Source: an uncultured Bacilli bacterium
GTDB taxonomy: Bacteria; Bacillota_I; Bacilli_A; RF39; UBA660
Length of the DNA: 40,144 nt
Assembly (NCBI GenBank): GCA_934131695.1
Contig: CAKOZV010000010.1
Location: forward strand, 1 to 40,144
Direction of reading: 5' to 3'
The position numbers were made by a program, and so were the translations under genes. Of this stretch, positions 24,796-32,255 are shown one piece after another (positions within the stretch are counted from its first letter, which is position 1; each line of letters opens with the position of its first letter). The notes under the pieces were generated by a model that saw only the letters and a program-made list of their open reading frames with translations, searched no databases and had not been told where the DNA came from.

Positions 24796-25376
24796 TTGTT
24801 AACCTTCTTTCTTTTAAGTTCACTACCAATAAAACTTCTTAATTTGTTATTTTCTATATCTAGATCATCTACTACTTTATATGGTTTATAAAACTCAATA
24901 GTGACACTTTTTCTAAATAGTTTATATTTATTAGTTATTGTAAAAGGTACTAGTAAACTATCTGTATCTTTTGCCATTTTAACCGCTCCTATTTTAAAAG
25001 GAAGAGTCACATCTTTTGTTTTATTGATAGTTCCTTCTGGAAATATACCTATTACTTGATTATTACTTAATGCTCTTTTAGCTTCACTTAAAGCATCTTT
25101 ATCATGAATCTTTCTATTAACAGGAATTATCCCCATATGTTTAAAGATTAATCCTTTAACCCCTTTTATCAAACTATCTTTAGCTAGAAAGTGGATAGTT
25201 CTTTTATAAGATGACATTAATAGTAATGGATCTAGATAACTTGTATGATTACCTGCTAAAACAAAACTACCACTAGAAGGAATATTTTCCCTTCCTATAT
25301 AAGCTGGTCTATAAAAGAAATTAAATAGCACTTTAATTACTGGTCTTGATATTTTATATAAAGTTTCATCTTTCAT
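24792..25376 (-). CDS. plsC: 1-acylglycerol-3-phosphate acyltransferase (PlsC family), paralogue
   Basis: 194 residues. VLAGNHTSYLDPLLLM carries the His-x4-Asp catalytic pair; FKHMGIIPVNRKIHDKD, IGIFPEGTINKTKDVTLPFK and SLLVPFTITNKYKLF are the later PlsC blocks. It resembles the 22434-23045 protein in length and motif wording, so the pair probably arose by duplication. It is the first gene of a tight four-gene operon (plsC, acyl-CoA synthetase, plsC, mgtC). Two copies may prefer different acyl donors or lysolipids. The N-terminus (KVLFNFFYRPAYIGRENIP) fits membrane association. Confidence 0.92.
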   Translation of the reverse strand: MKDETLYKISRPVIKVLFNFFYRPAYIGRENIPSSGSFVLAGNHTSYLDPLLLMSSYKRTIHFLAKDSLIKGVKGLIFKHMGIIPVNRKIHDKDALSEAKRALSNNQVIGIFPEGTINKTKDVTLPFKIGAVKMAKDTDSLLVPFTITNKYKLFRKSVTIEFYKPYKVVDDLDIENNKLRSFIGSELKRKKVNN

Positions 25377-25568
25377 CTTTCTACCTCTTCTTTATTATTA
25401 TACTACAAAATTTTTTTCCTTTATATAAATATTTATAAGTTGTGTAGTTGTAAATAATGTGAGACCAAGCTTATAAAAAATTAAAACACTGTGGTATACA
25501 ATTATTTTGTCAGTTAGATTGTATCACACTTAGACACTAGAAAATACTCTCTAATGTTTCTCCAAACT

Positions 25569-25606
25569 AAAAAAGTTGTCATGAAACTATTTTATTTCAT
25601 TGCAAC
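25569..25606 (-). terminator. Terminator overlapping the end of the 25587-26300 gene
   Basis: Minus strand: GTTG..ATGAAA / TTTCAT..CAAC stem, with a 2-by-2 internal mismatch, followed by TTTTTT. The gene's TAG stop lies inside the loop. The rest of the 210-base gap to 25376 shows no gene. Confidence 0.65.
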
Positions 25607-26300
25607 TTCTTCTTTTTGCTATTCTTTGATAAATCTTTTCAACTTCTTGATGATTTCTAATAACATTTCTTTCTTCTACCACCTCTTGTGACAGATTTTT
25701 CTTATTATAAGCGACTATATATCCTTGTTCCTTTTCAAACTGAAGCATAGCCTGTCTCTCAGTTGAAAAATAAGGTTGATTTAAAAAATGAATTTTGCTT
25801 TTCTCTAACAAATATTGATGAAACTTTCTCATATTAACAGTTTCCTCTAAGCTATCATATACTTCTATTTCCCCACTTTTCAATCTTTCCACCAAAACAT
25901 TTGCTTTCTTTTTATAATTTTTTGCTAATTTGTCACTTACATAATTAAGTAAAGACAATTCACTAAGTGAAAGGTTATCAAATTCATCAGTATAAGACGT
26001 TTCATCATCACTATAATTTACAAATTGTAATTTAGAATAAATAATATTTAATATATCCACAATAGAACGTTCACCTATAAAAGCACATTCTTTATTACTA
26101 CCTATAGCTTCTAAAATAGTGTTTTTCTCAAAAGTCATTAACATTTTAGCTTGAACCTTACTTAACTGATAATCTATCATTAGTCTTTTATCTATTGTTT
26201 TATTTATTTTATAATTTAGTGTTTTTGAATTAGTTGAATTATATTTAAGATATATCAATTGTGATATTGGTCTTACATTTAAATTTTCTATTTTTTGCAT
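25587..26300 (-). CDS. Hypothetical protein
   Basis: 237 residues from ATG 26300, chosen because AAGGAG lies 7 bases before it; the frame is open for 18 more codons but has no ribosome site there. Soluble and largely helical, with a basic C-terminus (KIYQRIAKRRSCNEIK). The N-terminus has NVRPISQLIYLKYNSTNS; the middle contains YQLSKVQAKMLMTFEKNTIL and a very acidic patch (YSDDETSYTDEFDNLSLSEL). No catalytic motif, repeat or TM helix seen. It is monocistronic, with its own terminator. The mix of Lys-rich helices and its isolation suggest an accessory gene. Function not recognised. Confidence 0.65.
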   Translation of the reverse strand: MQKIENLNVRPISQLIYLKYNSTNSKTLNYKINKTIDKRLMIDYQLSKVQAKMLMTFEKNTILEAIGSNKECAFIGERSIVDILNIIYSKLQFVNYSDDETSYTDEFDNLSLSELSLLNYVSDKLAKNYKKKANVLVERLKSGEIEVYDSLEETVNMRKFHQYLLEKSKIHFLNQPYFSTERQAMLQFEKEQGYIVAYNKKNLSQEVVEERNVIRNHQEVEKIYQRIAKRRSCNEIK

Positions 26301-26354
26301 ATTTTTCTCCTTGTCCTTATTATTATATTTTAAGCCATGTTCAATGTCAAACAA

Positions 26355-26405
26355 AATAAAAACTTATAAAGTAGATATATTTTTTTGAAACTCCACTTTA
26401 TAAGT
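26355..26405 (-). terminator. Terminator of the MATE-kinase fusion gene
   Basis: Perfect 11-bp inverted repeat ACTTATAAAGT (26362-26372) / ACTTTATAAGT (26395-26405) with a 22-base loop, followed on the minus strand by TTTTTATTTTG. The loop is long for a terminator but the placement is right. Confidence 0.6.
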
Positions 26406-26414
26406 AACATCTTA

Positions 26415-28394
26415 TTAAATACTATATTCTTTTATTATTTGTTCCAATAGTTCAGCTGTTTTATCTACTCCTAAATAATCAACATTAAGAGCTATATCAT
26501 AGTTAGCAAAATCATACCAATCCCTATTAGTGTAATACTTATAGTGTTTTGCTCTTTCATTATTTATCTTATTTATTTCTTTTAAAGCCTTATCTTCATC
26601 TAAATTATAGTACTTAACTGCTCTTTTAACTTTATCTTGACTGCTACTATATAAGAATACTTTAATTGTATCTTTATTATCTTTTAAGATATAATCAGCA
26701 CAACGTCCAACAATAATACAAGACTCTTTCTTTGCTAAATCTTTTATAACTTTTTCTTCTGCTATAAAGATTCTATCATCATTATTATCTTCATATTTAA
26801 ACGAAGCAAGCTTCTGCTCATTTTCTTTTACATACTCTTTAGATAGACCACTTTTTTCACTAATTAGACTTATTAAATTCTTATCATAAAAGTTAATACC
26901 CATTTTCTTAGCAAGTAGTTCTCCTACATAATGTCCACCACTACCATACTCACGAGATATAGTTATTACTATCTTTTTACCTTTATAAGTATTATTAACC
27001 TTTATATCTTCTAGATTAATAGAATTTTCCTCATTAGATAGTTTTCTATATTCAGAACAGAAAATAACTATAGCAATAAAGAATGTTATGACATCAGCAA
27101 TCGGTCCTGCATTTAATACTCCATAAATACCTTTATGTAAATAAATAGCCATAAAACAAGCGATAGGAATAAACAAAATTATTTGTCTTATAAATGACAC
27201 CATTGTTGCTTTCTTAACATTTCCAAGCGATTGAACAACAATTGATGTTGTCATTTCTAAGAAGTTAAGTCCCATCACTAATAAGAATGAGTGACATATT
27301 ACTACAGCAAACTCTAAGAATAAATTATAATTAGGATCACTATTAGAGATAAAGATACTAACTATCTCTTTAGGAAAAAGATAAAAGATAATATTGAATA
27401 TTAATCCAACTACTAAGTTTATAGATAGTACTTTTCTTAACGTTTCTTTTACTCTTTCATAATTTCCCGCCCCATAATTAAACCCAATAATAGGTTGAGC
27501 TCCAATAGATATACCTAAGATAGTAGAAATATATAAACTATTTATCTTAGAGATAACGCCATAAACTGATAATGGTATATCTGCTCCATATTTAGTTAAA
27601 GATCCATACTTAGTCATCATATTATTCATAAAGACAAATAAGGCAAGAACTGTCGCTTGAGTGATAAATGATGATAGGCCAAGTCCTAAAGTTCTTGTAA
27701 TACTCTTATCTATTTTAAATGATTCCTTTTCTAATTTTACTGATTTTACTCTTCTAAGATAGAGCATTGCCATTACAAACGATACTATTTGACCAATAAC
27801 TGTAGCTATAGCTCCTCCTTTTACTCCCATATTAAATGTAAAGATAAAGATCGGATCTAGTATAATATTTAAAATAGCACCTACTACTAGTAAAACCATT
27901 GAATATTTTGGTGATCCATCCGCTCTAATTAACTGTGATAAAGCTGAATAAATCATCATAAATGGTGCACCTAGAATAATTATCTTTCCATAATCTATTG
28001 CATATTGATAAACATTTTTAGTACAGCCAAACATATAAACTAGTTTGGGTAAGAAAAGATAAGCAATAACACTTAATACTATAGAAAAGATTATAGAAAC
28101 AGTAACAGCACTTCCTACAATTTTCCCTCCTTCTTCCTTTTTGCCTTCACCTAGTTTCAACGATAAATTAGCAGCCGCTCCATTACCAATCAATCCCGCT
28201 ACCGCATTAAAAATAATAACTAAAGGAAAAATAACATTAGTAGCGGCATTTCCTAATGTACCTACTCCTTTTCCAATAAAAATTTGATCAACAATATTAT
28301 AAACTGAATTTATTAGCATACTAATAACACAAGGTATAGCAAATGAAATTAATAGTTTATTAATATTTTCTTTTCCAAGATCTACTTTTTTCAT
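26415..28394 (-). CDS. MATE efflux transporter fused to a cytidylate-kinase-like domain
   Basis: 659 residues from ATG 28394 (AAAGAGGTG 5 bases upstream; the frame extends 15 codons further without a ribosome site). Residues about 1-450 are a MATE-family cation/drug antiporter with about 12 TM helices: LLISFAIPCVISMLINSVYN, IVDQIFIGKG, NAVAGLIGNGAAANLSLKLG, GSPKYSMVLLVVGAILNIIL and SIGAQPIIGFNYGAGNYERV. Residues about 471-659 are a soluble cytidylate-kinase-like domain: KKIVITISREYGSGGHYVGE as the nucleotide-binding start, NFYDKNLISLISEKSG, SCIIVGRCADYIL and VFLYSS with an Arg-rich lid. The MATE part ends in a TM helix, so the kinase-like domain should lie in the cytosol. I recall similar fusions in other Firmicutes; their substrate is unknown. 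The fusion suggests ATP- or nucleotide-dependent control of transport. Confidence 0.92.
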   Translation of the reverse strand: MKKVDLGKENINKLLISFAIPCVISMLINSVYNIVDQIFIGKGVGTLGNAATNVIFPLVIIFNAVAGLIGNGAAANLSLKLGEGKKEEGGKIVGSAVTVSIIFSIVLSVIAYLFLPKLVYMFGCTKNVYQYAIDYGKIIILGAPFMMIYSALSQLIRADGSPKYSMVLLVVGAILNIILDPIFIFTFNMGVKGGAIATVIGQIVSFVMAMLYLRRVKSVKLEKESFKIDKSITRTLGLGLSSFITQATVLALFVFMNNMMTKYGSLTKYGADIPLSVYGVISKINSLYISTILGISIGAQPIIGFNYGAGNYERVKETLRKVLSINLVVGLIFNIIFYLFPKEIVSIFISNSDPNYNLFLEFAVVICHSFLLVMGLNFLEMTTSIVVQSLGNVKKATMVSFIRQIILFIPIACFMAIYLHKGIYGVLNAGPIADVITFFIAIVIFCSEYRKLSNEENSINLEDIKVNNTYKGKKIVITISREYGSGGHYVGELLAKKMGINFYDKNLISLISEKSGLSKEYVKENEQKLASFKYEDNNDDRIFIAEEKVIKDLAKKESCIIVGRCADYILKDNKDTIKVFLYSSSQDKVKRAVKYYNLDEDKALKEINKINNERAKHYKYYTNRDWYDFANYDIALNVDYLGVDKTAELLEQIIKEYSI

Positions 28395-28439
28395 AAAACA
28401 CCTCTTTCTTGCTTTTGGTAAGCTTTTACAATATATCAC

Positions 28440-28853
28440 ATTTTAATTTTTTTCGTAAGTAAAAAGATTACTTTTTTCAAATAATCTTTCTTTTCTTTTT
28501 TAGTATACCTTATATTTTTCTAACCAATGTTTTTCCCTCATTAAACTTGCAATCAGAAGAACAATTAAAGTTTAGAAATGTACATCTTGCACCATGAGAA
28601 TACTTTTTAATATATTTTGTAAATGGACTATTTGATTATTCTAAAACTTTTTATACTTTAATAGTATTTATTTAGTTTGTTCCATTTTCCTCCTAATCAG
28701 CATTCTCCCTTTTTACCCTTTTACTTTCACAATCTAATTGTATCAAATTTCTAACAAGGCTAATTTCTATATTAGAATATACCATATATTATTAAATTTA
28801 TGTTAAAAATTTGGATTTTATGATAATCTTTTTATAAAGAGGAGGTTTTTAAG
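28440..28853. other. 413-base gap between divergent genes
   Basis: It holds an inverted repeat AAAGATTA (28463-28470) / TAATCTTT (28482-28489) followed on the plus strand by CTTTTCTTTTTT, which is terminator-like although no plus-strand gene precedes it. The decayed minus-strand gene described at 28510-28685 follows. AGAGGAGG at about 28840 serves the next gene. No other gene is seen. Confidence 0.5.
28510..28685 (-). pseudogene. Possible decayed small gene
   Basis: On the minus strand an ATG at 28685 has a strong AGGAGG site, but the frame stops after five codons (MEQTK). About 90 bases downstream, in another frame, a 43-codon open run ends with TAA at 28510 and includes the Cys-bearing stretch SHGARCTFLNFNCSSDCKFN. 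Joining the pieces needs the loss of two stops and one frameshift. It looks like a small gene broken by several mutations. The family is unknown, and the coding character of the tail is judged only by eye. Confidence 0.35.
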
Positions 28854-29576
28854 ATGACTTTATTAGAATTATACAAATTAAAATTATATGAATATAAAAA
28901 GACTGGGTTAAAAGAAAGACCATGCAAATTATTGGCAATGCTACTATTATCAGAAAAAGATAAATACGAACCATTAAAAAACTCTCAAGGTGAATTTTAT
29001 AAAAAATATAAAACACAAATAGACATACAAATTGCTAAAGTAGAAAGAGATTTTAATTTTACTTTTGAAGATATTTTTGAGAACATAGAAAAAACTGTTG
29101 TATGTGACAACTATGAAGAACAAAAAATTTGGTTTGTATTTGAAGATGGATTCGGTGCATTAAATTGGGGATTAAAATATAGAGATGGTAAAACTGCCGA
29201 AGAAATCTATGCTGAATATTACAATAATAATGAGCTTAAAAAAAATTATGATATTGAACAAAAAGCAATTGCTAATGATATAAATGTTACTGAGTTGGAC
29301 AAGTTATTAAATAAAATTATTGCCAACCCAAATAACTTTTACAAAAAAATCTGCGATGAACTAACTGGGGAAGAACGCATATTTATATTAAAACGACTTG
29401 AAAATAAATGTTGTATGAATTGTGCAAATGAAAGTTGTAGAGTTGAATATAACGAAAAAGTTGGTGTTGATGAAGTTGGAAAACCACAAGGTAGCGAGTG
29501 TGCTGGCTGGTTTAATGCTGAATTAATAGGTCGTAGTAAAGTTCTAAGAAAAACAGATATAAATCAATTAAGATAA
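28854..29576 (+). CDS. Hypothetical protein with C-terminal four-cysteine cluster
   Basis: 240 residues with a strong AGAGGAGG site before the ATG. The first about 130 residues are charged and helical (LLELYKLKLYEYKKTGLKER); WFVFEDGFGALNWGLKYRDG forms a strand-rich centre. The last 50 residues carry KCCMNCANESCRVEYN and, after about 16 residues, GSECAGWFNAELIGRSKVL. The Cys spacing (CC-x2-C-x4-C...C) could hold zinc or an iron-sulfur cluster. The GSECAGW and IGRSKVL words look conserved and resemble small proteins seen in Firmicutes phages and mobile regions, but I cannot name the family. It is the first plus-strand gene of the accessory region. Confidence 0.7.
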   Translation: MTLLELYKLKLYEYKKTGLKERPCKLLAMLLLSEKDKYEPLKNSQGEFYKKYKTQIDIQIAKVERDFNFTFEDIFENIEKTVVCDNYEEQKIWFVFEDGFGALNWGLKYRDGKTAEEIYAEYYNNNELKKNYDIEQKAIANDINVTELDKLLNKIIANPNNFYKKICDELTGEERIFILKRLENKCCMNCANESCRVEYNEKVGVDEVGKPQGSECAGWFNAELIGRSKVLRKTDINQLR

Positions 29577-29606
29577 TTACACATTAACAAAACAAGAAAT
29601 AGCTCT

Positions 29607-29634
29607 TTGAAATTTAGAAATAGTATGTTATCAT
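29607..29634 (+). promoter_or_regulatory. Candidate promoter before the 29722 frame
   Basis: TTGAAA (29607-29612), 16-base spacer, TATCAT (29629-29634). It is followed by a perfect 6-bp hairpin GGAACC / GGTTCC (29650-29667) that lacks a T-run. Confidence 0.4.
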
Positions 29635-29721
29635 ATGGATAACAAAAAAGGAACCTATAGTGGTTCCGAATATCATGGATAGATTACCATTTACACAAAA
29701 TTCTTTACACTCCCTAATTTA

Positions 29722-30036
29722 GTGCTATATGATATTTTTTCTATTACTAAAAAAACTTGTTCATCTCTTGGAATTCATTGTCCAGATTCTTTATCTTTAT
29801 ATGATTCTATTACTGGAGATCCATATGCTGAAAAAAGTAAATTATTAGAGATGGATTTTGAAATAGATGAAGATAATTCATTAAGCCATGATATTATCAT
29901 TACTTCCCTTCCATATACAGTTACAGCTCCTACATTTACGTGGGAAGGTCCTAGTACATATGAAATGAGTGTAAATAATCCGAAACCAAAAATTTGGTAC
30001 AATAAATCATATTTTCAAAAACCGCCAGTAAAATAA
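29722..30036 (+). CDS. Hypothetical or truncated protein
   Basis: 104 open codons beginning at a GTG with no ribosome site, so the 5' end is doubtful. The composition looks coding: SLGIHCPDSLSLYDSITGDP, then LPYTVTAPTFTWEGPSTYEM and a C-terminal IWYNKSYFQKPP. Just upstream, two very short frames in other phases, MDNKKGTYSGSEYHG and MDRLPFTQNSLHSLI, follow a promoter-like sequence. Together they could be the frameshifted start of one longer gene. Best read as a gene with a decayed N-terminus or a small orphan. No family recognised. Confidence 0.4.
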   Translation: MLYDIFSITKKTCSSLGIHCPDSLSLYDSITGDPYAEKSKLLEMDFEIDEDNSLSHDIIITSLPYTVTAPTFTWEGPSTYEMSVNNPKPKIWYNKSYFQKPPVK

Positions 30037-30105
30037 GCATAGTGACATATTTGAAACAGTAACCGAAAATAACGATAGATTTTTATAAATTTATTTCAAT
30101 TCAAA

Positions 30106-30152
30106 AAAACATAATTATTGCTTGAACAATTAGTTCTAGATAATTATGTTTT
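30106..30152. repeat. Long nested inverted repeat
   Basis: Perfect 13-bp arms AAAACATAATTAT / ATAATTATGTTTT enclose 21 bases that contain a second hairpin GAAC/GTTC. A TTTT ends the plus-strand arm, so it may terminate the 29722 frame in either direction. No gene covers it. Confidence 0.55.
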
Positions 30153-30255
30153 AGGATTCCAAAAGTGATTTCTTTTTGCACACTACGCTATTGGAAATGG
30201 AGTTTACTACTTCTAATTGATTTGATATTTGCCATTATTTATATGTCTAAAATAT

Positions 30256-30284
30256 TTGACAACAACTAAATATTATCATATAAT
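30256..30284 (+). promoter_or_regulatory. Consensus sigma-70 promoter for a short RNA
   Basis: TTGACA (30256-30261), exactly 17 bases, TATAAT (30279-30284). Both hexamers match consensus perfectly. No reading frame follows; a terminator lies only about 40 bases downstream. Confidence 0.8.
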
Positions 30285-30290
30285 GTAATT

Positions 30291-30333
30291 GAACTACTCG
30301 AAGTGCGAATGCATGTAGGGTAGTGCTTTTTTT
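30291..30333 (+). ncRNA. Short structured RNA convergent with the DUF3800 gene
   Basis: The predicted transcript, about 43 bases, starts about 7 bases after the consensus promoter. It forms an outer stem ACTACTC (30293-30299) / GGGTAGT (30318-30324) and an inner hairpin GTGC-GAAT-GCAT, and ends in seven T. Those T run into the stop codon of the opposite-strand DUF3800 gene (30332-30334). It has no ORF. Several candidate structured RNAs catalogued next to DUF3800 genes are known as DUF3800 motifs; I infer that this belongs with that kind of RNA but could not compare it. A plain bidirectional terminator would not need its own perfect promoter. Confidence 0.6.
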
Positions 30334-31126
30334 ATTTAGGATATTTTACAATACCATAAGCACTATTCTTATTTGCATTTAGATTTATTCGACCATTACA
30401 CTTTAAGGTTTGCATAACACTTCCAATAAACTTTTTATCTATACAATTTGCAATTCTATTTGGTAAATCACTATTTTCAACACAGCACTTTTGATATAAA
30501 TGAGTAAAATACGAAACAAAATCGCAAATCTGAATAAAATAAGATTCCTTTGAATCTTTCTCCAATATATCTTCAATCAAACTATGAATAGGTTGATTTT
30601 TTATTTGCATTGAAAATTTTGAATGTATTGGATTATATGCTCTAATACTTCTTGCTGTCTTTCTCATTGGTGAAATTCTTCCTTTATCAGTTATTATTAT
30701 ATAATTCCATTTACCTGCGCTATCATTTTCAATTCGTTGAATATTATAAGTAAGTGCATTTTCTAAAACTTTATAATCACTTCTTTTAATTTTTCTTTTA
30801 TCAATCATAACATTAATTATTGAAATATCTAATTTACTAATTGCTAGAGTATATTCCTTTAAAATATCTTGTCTATCATTTATAGACCAATTATATTTTC
30901 TATATGGATCTTTATCACATAGAAAATGTTTTGTATGCATTTCTTCTTTTATAAAAAATTTATACTTTTGTTTCAATCTTTTTCTTAAGTCAACCATAAT
31001 ATCATAGTTCTTTTGCCAACTACTCATCGGCATATAAATGCTTGTTAATAAGAAGGTATCAGAGGAATTTGTATTATTACCATCATCACCAGTTTCATCA
31101 AAATATGCTATATAGTTTTCTTTCAT
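30332..31126 (-). CDS. DUF3800 family protein
   Basis: 264 residues from ATG 31126 (AAAGGAGG 6 bases upstream; the frame is open for 18 more codons without a site). It begins NYIAYFDETGDDGNN, the conserved D-E-x-G/Asp start of DUF3800, then SSDTFLLTSIYMP, a middle ISIINVMIDKRKI and IIITDKGRISPM, and the late IQICDFVSYFTHLYQ with the conserved Asp. The acidic residues at the strand ends suggest an RNase H-like nuclease fold, as proposed for the family; activity is unproven. DUF3800 genes are frequent in phages, islands and defence-type regions. A short convergent RNA unit abuts its 3' end. Confidence 0.9.
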   Translation of the reverse strand: MKENYIAYFDETGDDGNNTNSSDTFLLTSIYMPMSSWQKNYDIMVDLRKRLKQKYKFFIKEEMHTKHFLCDKDPYRKYNWSINDRQDILKEYTLAISKLDISIINVMIDKRKIKRSDYKVLENALTYNIQRIENDSAGKWNYIIITDKGRISPMRKTARSIRAYNPIHSKFSMQIKNQPIHSLIEDILEKDSKESYFIQICDFVSYFTHLYQKCCVENSDLPNRIANCIDKKFIGSVMQTLKCNGRINLNANKNSAYGIVKYPK

Positions 31127-31323
31127 AAGTTTCCTCCTTTTAGCTAATATTATACAACTTTTTGCATATAAAATCAGCATAACTTTTTAATTCTTCAAAT
31201 GAATTTTTATGGTGCATTTAAAAAATCATTTGAAGTTTATTTTTCTATTAAATTCATCACTTATTTTAAGTTTTTAGTTTCTATCTCAAACATAATCATC
31301 ACTCATCCTTTCGTTTTAAGCAG

Positions 31324-31348
31324 AAAAAAACTAACTATTTCTAGTTAG
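31324..31348 (-). terminator. Rho-independent terminator of an orphan unit
   Basis: Minus strand CTAACTA GAAA TAGTTAG followed by TTTTTTT. Perfect 7-bp stem with a GAAA tetraloop. Upstream on the same strand there is no gene until the macro-like gene, which has its own terminator at 31502-31532. This one therefore seems to end a separate short transcript or tRNA remnant. Confidence 0.7.
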
Positions 31349-31386
31349 CAATCTATTACTTAAACTCAGGATGTATCCGAGTTTTC

Positions 31387-31401
31387 TATCAATCTGGTGC
31401 C
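31387..31401 (-). repeat. Copy of the tRNA-Thr 3' end (attachment-like repeat)
   Basis: TATCAATCTGGTGCC on the plus strand is identical to 32241-32255, which is the CCA end of tRNA-Thr plus its downstream flank. Both copies are followed on the minus strand by a GATA(A)GAAAACT-like stretch and a hairpin ending in GAGTTT. No complete tRNA can be folded here. Confidence 0.55.
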
Positions 31402-31501
31402 CTAAGGGAAGAAGTACGACAACTTTTGAGCAAAATTTAATAGTTAGTAATAACATTAACTAATATAAATATATCATATTTTTTATTAATTTTAAAGAAT
31501 C

Positions 31502-31532
31502 AAAAAAAGTTAGTATCAAATATATAACTAAC
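31502..31532 (-). terminator. Terminator of the macro-like gene
   Basis: Minus strand GTTAGT / ACTAAC stem with a 12-base loop and TTTTTTT, just after the stop at 31541. Confidence 0.7.
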
Positions 31533-31540
31533 TCCTATAA

Positions 31541-32017
31541 TTATCTAATTTTCTTCTTTACTTTGCTCTTTTCTTCATTATAACAATTTATAACAGCATC
31601 TAATGTATAATTAGCATGTAACATAATTTGCTGTTCAGAATCATGCATACCGCAAACTATTTGTCTAAAATTAGCACCACTTAGCATTCCAGCAAACCCG
31701 GTACCAATTGCAATTGTTGCAATTGGTTCTCCATTAGCAGGTATCTTGTCGAAGCATTCTTTAATAACTTCTGCTTGATTTTCACCCCAACCATTATGTA
31801 AAGAGTGACAAACTAATGCATGAAATGTTTTATCCCCAATAGTTTTTGACAATACAGTACCCATTTCATGTTCTCCACAATTTGCTAATTCATTCCAATA
31901 TTTACTTGATACTTGTCCGGCAAAGCCAGAATCATTATAACCTTCAGTATTAACAGCAAATGCTATATGTTTTGCTTCTGAATTGAATATATCATCTTGA
32001 ATAGTTTTAACTACCAT
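31541..32017 (-). CDS. Macro-domain-like protein
   Basis: 158 residues from ATG 32017 (GAGGAGG 9 bases upstream; an earlier TTG overlaps that site). The order of landmarks fits a macro (ADP-ribose-binding) fold: KHIAFAVNTEGYNDSGFAGQ in place of the usual IVNAAN..GGGVAG loop, then GEHEMGTVLSKTIG, ALVCHSLHNGWGENQ and PIATIAIGTGFAGMLSGANF in place of IAFPAISTGVYGFP. The NAAN and GGGV words are not conserved, so substrate binding may differ, and the assignment rests on pattern only. Macro proteins remove or read ADP-ribose and are common in phage and defence regions. The gene lies between two copies of a tRNA-Thr end repeat. Confidence 0.6.
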   Translation of the reverse strand: MVVKTIQDDIFNSEAKHIAFAVNTEGYNDSGFAGQVSSKYWNELANCGEHEMGTVLSKTIGDKTFHALVCHSLHNGWGENQAEVIKECFDKIPANGEPIATIAIGTGFAGMLSGANFRQIVCGMHDSEQQIMLHANYTLDAVINCYNEEKSKVKKKIR

Positions 32018-32210
32018 ACCACACAGCCTCCTCAATCGAAGGTTTATTATATACTAACTATAATTAAAAATCAAGTATTTTAGCCAATTAAATCAATCTT
32101 ATAAAGATATATCACACGCATAATGATTATGTCATTATGAAAGTGCGTTTCTAAATTGGGAAAATAAATTTAATCTACGTAAATATCTTAGCATAAAATT
32201 AAGTATTTTA

Positions 32211-32238
32211 AAACTCGAACTTTTTATAGTTCAAGTTT
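32211..32238 (-). terminator. Terminator after tRNA-Thr
   Basis: Minus strand AAACTTGAAC TATAAAAA GTTCGAGTTT, a 10-bp stem with one G-U pair, followed by TTTTAAAAT-like sequence. Confidence 0.65.
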
Positions 32239-32240
32239 CT

Positions 32241-32255
32241 TATCAATCTGGTGCC
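32241..32255 (-). repeat. tRNA-Thr 3' end copy of the 15-base direct repeat
   Basis: Identical to 31387-31401; it spans the encoded CCA and the last acceptor bases. The two copies flank the macro-like gene in the same orientation. Confidence 0.55.

Larger units (their letters stand above)
31181..31540. other. 360-base gap with terminators and tRNA-end repeat
   Basis: From left to right: the 5' region of the DUF3800 gene, a strong minus-strand terminator (31324-31348), a long hairpin AAACTC..GAGTTT (31361-31383), the 15-base copy of the tRNA-Thr 3' end (31387-31401), and the terminator of the macro-like gene (31502-31532). No coding frame is supported. Confidence 0.6.

Noticed and set aside
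31387..31460. Second complete tRNA gene
   Set aside because: Only the 3' end matches tRNA-Thr; no D or anticodon arm can be folded upstream.
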